This document shows, in pieces, positions 1 through 6,718 of a stretch of 29,107 nucleotides of DNA. The notes under the pieces are model-generated. The model saw only the letters and a list, made by a program, of their open reading frames with translations, ran no database searches and was not told the origin of the DNA. The position numbers and the translations under genes are program-made. Position 1 is the first letter of the stretch. Every line of letters starts with the position of its first letter. The stretch comes from a virus, in the IMG/VR virus record IMGVR_UViG_3300031707_001881, positions 1 through 29,107 of that record. One strand, 5' to 3'.

Positions 1-2
1 AG

Positions 3-416
3 TTTGAGGCCATCCGTACTGTAGGTGGAAGGATACTCTTTGCTGACCCATCTGACCTTAGAGAGTATGCTCAGACTGTGCTCAATGGGGCTAATATCTG
101 GTTCGAGAAAGTTGCTGGCTTTAACTATTGGGAGGCTCAAACTCCGGACCCGAAGACCGGCAAGACCCCGCTGGAATCAAAAGGCAAATGCCCTTATACC
201 TCACTGTCACAGATGGCTTATGAAGAGGGCTTTATCATGCCTTTCCGGGAAGTAGAGAAGGCTTCTAAGTACGTCGGTTATTGCCAGATACTACCTGCTG
301 ATTGGCAGCGCTCCTTCCCGGAGAATCTGAGGACGCTGAATTATGTCTATAACAATATCGTGGAAGTCCTCAATACCCGGGGCTTATTGCCACATCTTCA
401 AGTAACTAGGTATTGA
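3..416 (+). CDS. Unknown protein, 3' end only (left edge partial)
   Basis: The frame is open from the left edge to a TGA at 414-416, giving about 137 visible residues; the true start lies outside the window. A GTG at 78 exists but the frame continues upstream of it with normal-looking protein, so I treat it as internal. The sequence is rich in aromatic residues (WFEKVAGFNYWEA, then DWQRSFPENLRTLNYVYNN) and looks like a soluble folded domain, with no membrane segment. I do not recognise the family. It is followed by a hairpin terminator, so it is probably the last gene of an upstream transcription unit. Confidence 0.6.
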   Translation, partial: FEAIRTVGGRILFADPSDLREYAQTVLNGANIWFEKVAGFNYWEAQTPDPKTGKTPLESKGKCPYTSLSQMAYEEGFIMPFREVEKASKYVGYCQILPADWQRSFPENLRTLNYVYNNIVEVLNTRGLLPHLQVTRY

Positions 417-445
417 ACTATTTTTAAATATGATATAATTAAGTC

Positions 446-530
446 AGCCTGTTCCGCACAGGCTTCTCGCTTCCTTTCGTTTTGAGCTCGGTGGCTTGGT
501 CACCACCATTCCCACCGAGCTCTTCCTTTT
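446..530 (+). ncRNA. Candidate short RNA between two hairpins
   Basis: A TATAAT at 434-439, with a TTGAAC 15 bases upstream (413-418), would start a transcript near 446. That is exactly the first base of a perfect 7-bp hairpin (446-452 with 458-464). The transcript would end at the strong terminator at 484-530, making about 85 bases with no reading frame. The spacer of 15 is short, so the promoter is weak by consensus. The alternative is that both hairpins simply belong to the 3' end of the upstream gene. Confidence 0.3.
484..530 (+). terminator. Intrinsic terminator with 11-bp perfect stem
   Basis: GAGCTCGGTGG at 484-494 pairs without mismatch with CCACCGAGCTC at 512-522, and a T-rich tract (TTCCTTTTATTATT) follows. 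The loop is 17 bases, longer than usual. It separates the unknown left-edge gene from the early operon promoter. The rest of 417-612 holds the candidate short RNA and the early promoter. Confidence 0.65.
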
Positions 531-578
531 ATTATTAGGCTAACGAACTGCGCCATTTACGATTAAAACTGCCCCCTA

Positions 579-606
579 TTGACAACCACGGGAAATAGTG
601 TATACT
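579..606 (+). promoter_or_regulatory. Consensus sigma70-type promoter of the early operon
   Basis: TTGACA at 579-584, a 16-base spacer and TATACT at 601-606. The expected start point, about 7 bases after the -10 box, is at the ATG at 613, so the first message would have no or almost no leader. The promoter faces the early gene cluster and sits just after a terminator. Confidence 0.75.
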
Positions 607-612
607 AAGGTT

Positions 613-825
613 ATGCGGAAGGAAGCCAAACCCTCTAAAGTTTCTTTTACACGGCCAGAATTGCTCTCTTTTACTAAGAAAATCCTAGATGCGTTTGCCC
701 ATGATTGTTGTCCAAGCTGCCAAGTTCTTTTAAGCTGGCGTGACTGTTACAGTGAGGACGATATTAAACGCAAGATAGAGGAAATCGTTAAGGGGGTGAA
801 GCATGACTGTGGACGAAGCCATTAG
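613..825 (+). CDS. Small cysteine-rich protein, first gene of early operon
   Basis: A 70-residue protein. I chose the ATG at 613 because the in-frame GTG at 598 lies inside the promoter and would not be transcribed. A short AAGG lies just before the ATG, but the transcript probably begins at or near the ATG itself. The protein has a basic N terminus and a cysteine group (HDCCPSC, then a Cys in WRDCY and another near the end) that could bind a metal. The stop overlaps the next gene by 23 bases, which suggests translational coupling. Family not recognised. Confidence 0.6.
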   Translation: MRKEAKPSKVSFTRPELLSFTKKILDAFAHDCCPSCQVLLSWRDCYSEDDIKRKIEEIVKGVKHDCGRSH

Positions 826-997
826 AGACTTGCAGGATAGAATAGATGGCGAGTTTTGTATTAAGGATGTTGACAACTGCGACGATATGAAGCTGGGCAT
901 TGAAGCCCTGAAGTTGGTCAAGGTAGCGAGAGACAGTCCTTATTGTCCAATTCATCTCGACCTGCCAGGAGAAACAAAGGAGGATGACCATGAGTGA
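803..997 (+). CDS. Small acidic unknown protein
   Basis: A 64-residue, acidic, probably helical protein starting MTVDEAIRDLQDRIDG. The ATG at 803 follows a GGGGGTG ribosome site at good distance. It overlaps the preceding gene by 23 bases and its stop TGA falls inside the next gene's first codons (ATGAGTGA), so the three early genes form a coupled run. No motif is recognised. Confidence 0.6.
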   Translation: MTVDEAIRDLQDRIDGEFCIKDVDNCDDMKLGIEALKLVKVARDSPYCPIHLDLPGETKEDDHE

Positions 998-2138
998 GCC
1001 GAATGGTGCGGAAATTATTGACGAGCCGATAGAGAGGCAGTTAGTCAAGGTTAGGTATATCGACGAGAGTACAGGCGAGGTAAGCGGCCGTGAATACACC
1101 TACTTTTCCGAAGAGCCCTTAAATGTAGGTGACTTTGTTACCGTACCTGTAAAAGATACCATCGGCAAGGCAAAGGTGAGTGCGGTTGATGTGCCGGAGT
1201 CCGAGATAGCCGCGTTTAAGGATAAGGTTAAGACGATACCAGCTGGCTCAATCATACATCTACCTGGTTCAGTCGTAATCCTACCGATTGATGCGCAGAT
1301 AATTCAAAGGCCACCGGAGCCTGAGCCATACGAAAAAACAGATGCCTTATTAGTAGTCGAGCAAGCGGCCGATGATATGAGTGTCCAGGTATTTATGGTG
1401 GAAGAGATTACCACTCCGGAGGTCCACCAGGATGCCGAAAAATGGCTGTCTGTAATCCGTATACAACTCCAAGACTTAGAAAAAGCTCGGGTATCCGATG
1501 TTAAGAAACCTAACGAATATGTTAAGTGGATTAACAGTAAGTACAAGGAAAAGGGTGACCTACTACGGAGAATGGAACAGCATTGTCTTAAAGTTATCGG
1601 TGTATTCCGGCAAAGAGAACGCGAACACCAGGAACATGAACAACAGAAAGCGGACCGAATTGCCGAGCGCCAGTTTGACCGCCAGGTGGACAAGGGGGAA
1701 ACGCCGGCGGTCCCGGTGCCGGTGGCCCGCAAGGTGGAAGGCTTGGCTCCAACTGCCGATACTGGCGAGGCGAAGAATATATGGATGACGGAGTGGGACT
1801 TTGAGATCGTGAAGCCCGACCTGGTGCCCAGGGAGTTTTGCGAGCCGGACGAGAAGCGTATACGGCAGTATGCAAAACTGATGATGGCGAAGGCAGTCAT
1901 GGCCGGAGTCCGATTCTTTGAAAAGGATAAAGTTCAGGTACGAAGGAGTAAGGCGGAGGAGCAAGGCGGAGGAGCCGAAATGAGAATACCACACATAAAA
2001 TGCGATTGTGGCAGAGTTATACGGCAACGAAGTAAAACCCACGTAATTTGTGCATGCGGTCGGTCATGGAGACTTTGTAAAGCTATCAAGGATATTAAAG
2101 TTGGTTTTGTAAAATCAGAGGAGGTAAATCATGGTTAA
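990..2138 (+). CDS. Phage protein with PriA-like N-terminal fold, coiled coil and zinc-binding C terminus
   Basis: A 382-residue protein. I chose the ATG at 990 rather than the one at 984 because AAAGGAGG at 976-983 sits 6 bases before it. Residues about 15-70 (VKVRYIDESTGEVSGREYTYF, then LNVGDFVTVPV) resemble the small beta domain at the N terminus of PriA-type proteins, seen in phage proteins often labelled primosomal protein N'. The middle is charged and helical (RQREREHQEHEQQKADRIAE). A segment reading WDFEIVKPDLVPREFCEPDE, then VMAGVRFFE, matches a motif common in phage proteins of unknown function. The end carries CDCGR and CACGR, a probable zinc site. It may bind DNA in the replication or recombination module, but this is inferred from domain likeness only. 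Confidence 0.7.
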   Translation: MSEPNGAEIIDEPIERQLVKVRYIDESTGEVSGREYTYFSEEPLNVGDFVTVPVKDTIGKAKVSAVDVPESEIAAFKDKVKTIPAGSIIHLPGSVVILPIDAQIIQRPPEPEPYEKTDALLVVEQAADDMSVQVFMVEEITTPEVHQDAEKWLSVIRIQLQDLEKARVSDVKKPNEYVKWINSKYKEKGDLLRRMEQHCLKVIGVFRQREREHQEHEQQKADRIAERQFDRQVDKGETPAVPVPVARKVEGLAPTADTGEAKNIWMTEWDFEIVKPDLVPREFCEPDEKRIRQYAKLMMAKAVMAGVRFFEKDKVQVRRSKAEEQGGGAEMRIPHIKCDCGRVIRQRSKTHVICACGRSWRLCKAIKDIKVGFVKSEEVNHG

Positions 2139-2295
2139 GGAAGGTAAAATCTTTATCGAGATTGTCTGTGCCAACTGTGGAGCCGTGATAAAAAACGGTT
2201 GGAGCTGGCACCCCAAGGAAGATGAAAAGACGACTTGGCCTTGCGGGTGTCCTGTCTGTAAGCAGCCGATAACGGTCGAGTTTGTGATTAACTAG
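2131..2295 (+). CDS. Small zinc-ribbon protein
   Basis: A 54-residue protein with two cysteine pairs, CANC near residue 13 and CGCPVC near residue 43, the usual spacing of a zinc ribbon. The ATG follows AGAGGAGG at 6-7 bases and the start overlaps the preceding stop by 8 bases. Such proteins often bind nucleic acid or another protein; no specific role can be given. Confidence 0.65.
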   Translation: MVKEGKIFIEIVCANCGAVIKNGWSWHPKEDEKTTWPCGCPVCKQPITVEFVIN

Positions 2296-2297
2296 AA

Positions 2298-2384
2298 CTT
2301 TGCTGGTGTCCCGATGACAGCCGAAAGGCCACGCTAAATCAATATCGGCGGTGCGGGTGAAATCGAAGCCGAGCCAGCATAAAG
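2298..2384 (+). ncRNA. Candidate multi-branched structured RNA
   Basis: The gap between genes folds compactly by eye. A closing stem pairs 2298-2306 (CTTTGCTGG) with 2374-2384 (CCAGCATAAAG), with a two-base bulge. Inside it, with no spacer, come a TGTC/GACA hairpin (2307-2319), a GCC-GAAA-GGC hairpin with a GNRA tetraloop (2320-2329), a single-stranded linker (2330-2344) and a TCGGC/GCCGA stem (2345-2349 with 2368-2372). No protein frame fits well here. It lies directly before a fragment of the HNH tail, so an intron or mobile-element remnant is one reading; a cis-regulatory leader is another. I match it to no known class. Confidence 0.35.
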
Positions 2385-2386
2385 GG

Positions 2387-2479
2387 ATGCAAACCCAATT
2401 CATTGAAGATTTGAAAAAGGAAATTAGATTATTACGTTGGGAACTGAAACAACTAACAGAGGCAAAGAAACTATGGTAA
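2387..2479 (+). pseudogene. HNH-endonuclease tail fragment (30-residue open frame)
   Basis: ATG at 2387 opens a 30-residue frame containing FIEDLKKEIRLLRWELKQL. This matches the C-terminal tail of the HNH protein encoded at 3066-3647 (IEELKKEIRLLRLQV). The frame ends at a TAA overlapping the start of the next gene (ATGGTAA). No HNH catalytic part precedes it. It could be a relic left by loss of an HNH gene, or a short leader peptide that couples translation into the exonuclease gene. GGG just before the ATG is a poor ribosome site. Confidence 0.5.
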
Positions 2480-3069
2480 ATATCAGGTACCATGAAATCC
2501 CGGGATATGATGTAAGTTTTCCCTCGGTTACATCGTTAATAGAACTCTATGCTCAATATGGACTAATCAATGTTTTTATCCCGAAGTCTGATAACAGGGC
2601 GTCTATCGGCACTACAGCCCACGCCATTATCGCCAGGATTAACAAGGGAGGGCATGTAGACGATAAAGAGTGGGATACCCTGGACAAGAGGACTCAAAGC
2701 GCTGTCATCGCTTTCCTACGCTGGCAGAAGGACACTGGATTTAAGCCAAGAATATGCGAGGAACTACTTTATTCACTGAAGTACGGCCTGGCTGGTCATG
2801 CAGATGCGATAGGGACGATTAAACATTCCGTGGGAGTTTTCGATTGGAAGCTCGGAGATATTAAATGTGAACGCGTTAAGTATCAATTGAGCGCCTATGG
2901 ATTTTTGTACTTGGAGCAATTTCCTAATCGTACACTCAATCGAGGGTTTAGAGGCGTTCATCTTGATACAGAAACTGCGACTTACAGTGAAATGATTATG
3001 GATTTTGATGAAGCATCATACTACTTCAGAAAATTCTTAGCCTTCAAAAAAGAGGTAGGCATAATATGA
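2473..3069 (+). CDS. PD-(D/E)XK superfamily exonuclease (RecB/Cas4-like)
   Basis: A 198-residue protein. The nuclease motifs are in order: GTTAH near residue 46, EE at 96-97, GHAD at 108-111, the D-x-K core FDWK at 123-126 and QLSAY (QxxxY) at 138-142. This pattern is that of RecB-like exonucleases, which in phages usually resect DNA ends for recombination with an annealing protein; a probable one lies at 4244. I prefer the ATG at 2473 over the TTG at 2437 because the upstream stretch overlaps the HNH-tail frame and looks non-coding in this frame. AGAGG lies about 11 bases upstream. The stop overlaps the next ATG (ATATGA). Confidence 0.8.
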   Translation: MVNIRYHEIPGYDVSFPSVTSLIELYAQYGLINVFIPKSDNRASIGTTAHAIIARINKGGHVDDKEWDTLDKRTQSAVIAFLRWQKDTGFKPRICEELLYSLKYGLAGHADAIGTIKHSVGVFDWKLGDIKCERVKYQLSAYGFLYLEQFPNRTLNRGFRGVHLDTETATYSEMIMDFDEASYYFRKFLAFKKEVGII

Positions 3070-3647
3070 CAATTAAACTCGGCACGATGGTTAGGGGTAC
3101 CGATATAGGTTTGAAAGATAAATACCATTACTGGGTTCGGCATTCCTGTATAGGTTGTGGTAAAGAACGATGGGTTATGTTACGGAACAGGAAACCCCAA
3201 AATTCGAAATGCTGTTCGTGTGCGAATAAAAAGGAAATGCCGAGAGGTTCTGCATCTAAAAGTTGGAATGGGGGACATCACATTACAAGAGGATACGTGA
3301 GAATCTATATTCCCTCAGATGATTTCTTTTTCCCCATGGCTGGTCATAGATGTTATATCCTTGAGCACCGTCTCGTTATGGCGAAGAAGCTAGGCAGATG
3401 TTTGCAGAAATGGGAGCACGTGCATCACAAGGGAATACGTTATGCCGACATCAGAAACAAGAGTGATAATCTAGATGACAATTTGGAACTTACCACAGTA
3501 GGAAGCCACAGTAGGGAGCACAGCAAAGGCTATCGGGACGGCTATGCTAAAGGCCTTATTGATGGCAGGAATCAACAGATAGAGGAACTGAAAAAGGAAA
3601 TCCGATTGCTCCGGTTACAAGTAAATCGTGAGGTAGGGATACTATGA
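3066..3647 (+). CDS. HNH endonuclease with N-terminal zinc ribbon and coiled-coil tail
   Basis: A 193-residue protein. The N-terminal part has CIGC (28-31) and CCSC (49-52), a zinc ribbon. The HNH core is EHRLVMAKKLGR (100-111), HVHHKG (118-123) and DNLDDNLELTTVGSHSREH (134-152), typical of free-standing phage homing-type nucleases. Residues 165-193 form a short amphipathic tail (IDGRNQQIEELKKEIRLLRL) that recurs without its gene at 2387 and 15936. It overlaps both neighbours by ATGA, so it is embedded in the early operon rather than sitting as a recent lone insertion. Likely role: DNA nicking or cutting, self-spread, or packaging support. Confidence 0.85.
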   Translation: MTIKLGTMVRGTDIGLKDKYHYWVRHSCIGCGKERWVMLRNRKPQNSKCCSCANKKEMPRGSASKSWNGGHHITRGYVRIYIPSDDFFFPMAGHRCYILEHRLVMAKKLGRCLQKWEHVHHKGIRYADIRNKSDNLDDNLELTTVGSHSREHSKGYRDGYAKGLIDGRNQQIEELKKEIRLLRLQVNREVGIL

Positions 3648-4081
3648 AGCTCGCCGAAATCTACGCACAAATTCCAGCCTCCACTTGCCCACCTAATTGT
3701 GGTGAGTACTGCGGTATTCTATGGCCTAGCATGGCTGAGATAAGAAATATTCAAGCGTGGTGCGATGGAAAACATATTGAGTTCAAAGATTTCAATATGT
3801 TCGTAGGCTTGGAGTGCCCATATCTTGATAATGAGAAACGATGCACTATCTATCCAGTTAGACCTTTCCTCTGTCGCATCGCTGGCGTGAGTTCCGACTT
3901 ACCGTGTCCGCTAGGTAAAAATGTTCCCAAGAGAATATTAAATCATGCTCAAAGTGATTATCTATACACGCAGATTTACTTACGCGGTAAAGAGAAACCG
4001 CGTACTGAAAAACATAGGAAATTATTGAGGGAAATTCTAAAGGAGGCGAGTAATGTCAAACGAGATAGAACGGGGACCTAG
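3644..4081 (+). CDS. YkgJ-family cysteine-cluster protein
   Basis: A 145-residue protein with cysteines at 15, 19 and 23, and the block CPYLDNEKRCTIYPVRPFLC (58-77), then another Cys at 88. The C-x8-C-x-IYPxRPxxCR pattern is the signature of YkgJ-type proteins, which are thought to hold a metal or Fe-S cluster. Function is not established for the family. The start overlaps the HNH stop (ATGA). The last residues overlap the next small gene, whose AGGAGG lies inside this gene. Confidence 0.75.
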   Translation: MKLAEIYAQIPASTCPPNCGEYCGILWPSMAEIRNIQAWCDGKHIEFKDFNMFVGLECPYLDNEKRCTIYPVRPFLCRIAGVSSDLPCPLGKNVPKRILNHAQSDYLYTQIYLRGKEKPRTEKHRKLLREILKEASNVKRDRTGT

Positions 4082-4229
4082 AGACGAGCCTAAAATCACT
4101 ATTGAGATACGTCCTGGACGGTGGGGAAAGATATTTCATCTGTTCGATGGATACGGAGGAGAGGTACGATTCCCACAAAAGGACGCTGTCAAGATGGCCA
4201 AGCAGATACTCAAGGAACAAAATAAATAG
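4053..4229 (+). CDS. Small unknown protein
   Basis: A 58-residue protein (begins MSNEIERGPRDEPKITIEI). AAAGGAGG sits 7-8 bases before the ATG, a strong site, which supports it as real although it is short and overlaps the preceding gene by 29 bases. It is predicted to be mostly beta strand followed by a basic C-terminal helix. No family recognised. Confidence 0.6.
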   Translation: MSNEIERGPRDEPKITIEIRPGRWGKIFHLFDGYGGEVRFPQKDAVKMAKQILKEQNK

Positions 4230-4243
4230 GAGGTTAAAATCAC

Positions 4244-5599
4244 ATGGCAATAGCAAAACAACCACCGAAGGCAACAGCCAAAGCAGTAGCAAAGGCGAAT
4301 GACCAGGCAATGCAGGATAAGGCTAGACAGAAGCAGATGGTACCGCTCCCAGCGGAGTTCAAGGCACTCGAGATAGTACGGCAGCGCGTCCGGGAGATAC
4401 GAGAGTTTATCGCTCGAGGTCTTTTGGAGAAGGGCGTTGACTACGGCAGGATACCGGGCGTAAACAAGGATATGCTCTTCAAACCAGGCTGCGAAATGCT
4501 CTTATTGAATTATTGTATCGTGGTGGACCCGCCGGAAATAGACGATAAGAGCGACTTTGAAAAGGGCATCTTCCGCTACAGGATTATGCTCCGTGGCTAT
4601 GACAAGGAAACTCGTACCTATGTAGGCATGGGAGTAGCCTCATGCAGTTCATTCGAGACTAAATACCGCTATCGCTGGTTATCATCATATCAATTACCCG
4701 ATAGCATGAGGATTTTGGGTTTTAATGCGGGAACAGGCAAGTTTGACCCTGAGATACTCAAAAAGGTTTGGGTAGCTGATAAAGGCGATGCTGCCTTTCG
4801 TTTTAAGAAAGTTGGAGAAAGTTCTTACCCTCAATGGCGGATTGAGAATCAAGATACCTGGGATTTAGAGAATACCATACTGAAACAAGGTGTTACTCGA
4901 GCGCTGCGGGCTCTCACCCTCAATGTTACCGGCGCTGACCGTCTCTTTATCAACGAGAAGGATTTGGAAGCGCTCGGAATGTCGGACCTAGACGATACCG
5001 ATTTTGTTGAAGGCGAATATAAAGAAGTGGACTCGGAAACAGGAGAAATTACCACATCGGAGAAACCCACTCAGGCAGCAGCTCCGACTCCAGCGCCAGC
5101 TCCTAAAACAGCAACTCCAGCGCCAACTCGGGCAGATACAGGAGGTGAGCCGACTCCGGCACCACGTCCGTTATCTTCTCCGACTACACAAAAACCACAG
5201 GAACACCCATGTCCGAAACACCCCGGGCAAGAGTTTAAGAACTATCCGACAAAGGCTGGCGGTACCGTATGGGCACATAAGACAGGCATGGGCTCGGACG
5301 GAAAGCCTACATGGTGTTTTGAGGATGAGGTTTTGAAAGAACAAAAAGCACAGGCACAAACACCGGCTCTGGCACCTGATGATATGGACGCGGTTGATGT
5401 TAAGAACAATGAGGAGTTTTTGTCTGTACTCAAAGAGTTAGAGGAGAAGTTGGGCTGGCATGGTGAGCAGCTCAAACACTTTCTCGAAACTAATTACCCT
5501 ACGTCCGGCACCGATGTACGTGATTTGCCGGTAGCTGTCCGTAGGCCACTGCTCAAAGACCTTCATGCGCTTTGGAAGTCCGGCCTAGTAACCAAATAA
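4244..5599 (+). CDS. Probable single-strand annealing / ssDNA-binding recombination protein
   Basis: A 451-residue protein. Residues about 60-240 contain LEKGVDYGRIPGVNKDMLFK followed by PGCEMLL, then YRIMLRGYDKETRTYVGMGV and NTILKQGVTRALRALTLNVTGA. This set is common in phage proteins found beside recombination genes, and I infer a single-strand annealing role; the exact family name is not certain. A Pro/Ala/Thr-rich linker runs from about 270 to 320. A CPKH...WAH...WCFE group near 321-365 looks like a zinc module, and a helical C-terminal domain follows. AGGAGG lies upstream of the ATG. Its position after an exonuclease fits an exonuclease/annealase pair. Confidence 0.6.
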   Translation: MAIAKQPPKATAKAVAKANDQAMQDKARQKQMVPLPAEFKALEIVRQRVREIREFIARGLLEKGVDYGRIPGVNKDMLFKPGCEMLLLNYCIVVDPPEIDDKSDFEKGIFRYRIMLRGYDKETRTYVGMGVASCSSFETKYRYRWLSSYQLPDSMRILGFNAGTGKFDPEILKKVWVADKGDAAFRFKKVGESSYPQWRIENQDTWDLENTILKQGVTRALRALTLNVTGADRLFINEKDLEALGMSDLDDTDFVEGEYKEVDSETGEITTSEKPTQAAAPTPAPAPKTATPAPTRADTGGEPTPAPRPLSSPTTQKPQEHPCPKHPGQEFKNYPTKAGGTVWAHKTGMGSDGKPTWCFEDEVLKEQKAQAQTPALAPDDMDAVDVKNNEEFLSVLKELEEKLGWHGEQLKHFLETNYPTSGTDVRDLPVAVRRPLLKDLHALWKSGLVTK

Positions 5600-5611
5600 A
5601 GGGGTGATACA

Positions 5612-6028
5612 ATGGGATTACCTTATGCTGAGGACGTACGGCATTATTGGCAAACGAGCGCATCCTCACCTGATGTTTGGATAGATAGAGCTAAAAAAAT
5701 AATCGGGGATTTGGATGGTGCTATATTGGCCGAGGGATTTGGTGAGGTGAGTGGACACGGTGCCTATATGCTGGCCTTCCGGATAAAGGATAGTAAATTC
5801 AAGGTGGTATGGCCTGTTTTGCCGTCTATTAGTGGTAAAACCCAAGCTGCAAAACGACAAGCTGCGACAATGCTATTTCACGATATTAAAGCTAAAGCCA
5901 TGACAGCAAGTGTCTTGGGTGCTGATGCTGCCTTTTTCTCTTACATGATGCTCCCCGACGGCCGAACGGCTAGTGAACTAGCAACGCCAGAGTTGTCAAA
6001 TGCTTTCCCATTACTTTTGAAGGAATAA
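5612..6028 (+). CDS. Conserved-looking phage protein, function unknown
   Basis: A 138-residue protein. Notable stretches are SGHGAYMLAFRIKDSKFKVV, then WPVLP, and AAKRQAATMLFHDIKAKAM with GADAAFFSYMMLPDGRTASE. The compact alpha/beta look resembles small phage proteins found next to the putative annealing protein, but I cannot name the family. A GGGGTGA ribosome site precedes the ATG, and the gene follows the annealing gene by 12 bases, so a role in the same recombination step is likely by context only. Confidence 0.6.
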   Translation: MGLPYAEDVRHYWQTSASSPDVWIDRAKKIIGDLDGAILAEGFGEVSGHGAYMLAFRIKDSKFKVVWPVLPSISGKTQAAKRQAATMLFHDIKAKAMTASVLGADAAFFSYMMLPDGRTASELATPELSNAFPLLLKE

Positions 6029-6029
6029 G

Positions 6030-6386
6030 ATGCCAAGACCGAGGTTAGAACATGAAAACGTTTTGCGAATCCGGCCTCAGGAGCTAAAGAAGCTAACCAT
6101 ATTCCAGCTAGGTATGCTGGTAAAGTTAGCTTCTATGGCTGCGGGATCGCCCAGGTCCGGGTATGTCTGTGGGAGCTCCGGCGCTCCGCTCACGCTTGAG
6201 CAAGTAGCCGAGGAACTGAAAACTACCTACAGCTTGGTGAGTAAAAACGTGGAACTGCTACAAAATGCCGGCTTCATCGTTTTATCGGATAGCGGTATCT
6301 CAATAATCAACTGGTCCCGGTGGCTGGATACGCGGACGGCCTACCAAAGAGAGCTAATGCGGAGACGAAGGAGGCAAACACAATGA
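6030..6386 (+). CDS. Winged-helix DNA-binding protein (replisome-organiser-like)
   Basis: A 118-residue protein. Residues about 55-100 (LTLEQVAEELKTTYSLVSKN, then VELLQNAGFIVL) form a helix-turn-helix followed by a wing, as in the N-terminal domain of phage replication initiators. The C terminus ends in a very basic tract (RRRRRQ). It lacks the C-terminal helicase-loader domain of full-length DnaD/O-type proteins. It begins one base after the preceding stop and lies just upstream of the ATPase gene, so it may recognise the repeat array at 7956-8109. That link is inference. Confidence 0.6.
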   Translation: MPRPRLEHENVLRIRPQELKKLTIFQLGMLVKLASMAAGSPRSGYVCGSSGAPLTLEQVAEELKTTYSLVSKNVELLQNAGFIVLSDSGISIINWSRWLDTRTAYQRELMRRRRRQTQ

Positions 6387-6718
6387 GCGATTATCAATGC
6401 CCTAAATGCAAGTCCGGCAACATCAGTAAAGAGGACACACGTATCCGTTGTTTCTCTTGTGGATTTTTTGAGAATTTAGAGGACTACCCGATAGCCAGAC
6501 CAGCCCCAGTGATTTATGCTCTGCCGGAGCAACTACAGAGTCTTGAGGATAGAGTGCAAAATGTTGAGGAGTTAGTAGCAACCCCAGGTAGCGTGCCATA
6601 TCAGTTCCGCCATCAGTTGCAACAAATCAAGGGGGAATTAGCATATCTTAGAACCAATGCCAAACCTATTAAGCCGCCAAAGAAACAAAAGGCTGGATTC
6701 AAAGAAATCGAGGTTTGA
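6383..6718 (+). CDS. Zinc-ribbon protein with coiled-coil segment
   Basis: A 111-residue protein. I chose the ATG at 6383 because GGAGG lies 8-9 bases upstream and it forms ATGA with the preceding stop; a longer in-frame start at 6320 would overlap the winged-helix gene by 67 bases. CPKCKSG (6-12) and CFSCG (24-28) form a zinc ribbon. Residues 55-95 (LQSLEDRVQNVEELV, then QLQQIKGELAYLR) are heptad-like. The C terminus is lysine-rich. Possibly a primase-like zinc-binding accessory protein, but no catalytic part is present. Confidence 0.65.
   Translation: MSDYQCPKCKSGNISKEDTRIRCFSCGFFENLEDYPIARPAPVIYALPEQLQSLEDRVQNVEELVATPGSVPYQFRHQLQQIKGELAYLRTNAKPIKPPKKQKAGFKEIEV

Noticed and set aside
598-612. 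GTG start at 598 for the first early gene
   Set aside because: It lies inside the spacer and -10 box of the promoter, so it would not be in the transcript.
1304-1900. 198-residue minus-strand open frame inside the PriA-like gene
   Set aside because: Ser/Cys-rich composition typical of an antisense shadow, no ribosome site, and fully inside a well-supported gene.
2307-2340. Hammerhead-ribozyme-like core (CCGATGA, then GCC-GAAA-GGC)
   Set aside because: The CUGAUGA box has a mismatch and the required GAAA after stem II is missing, so it does not meet the hammerhead consensus.
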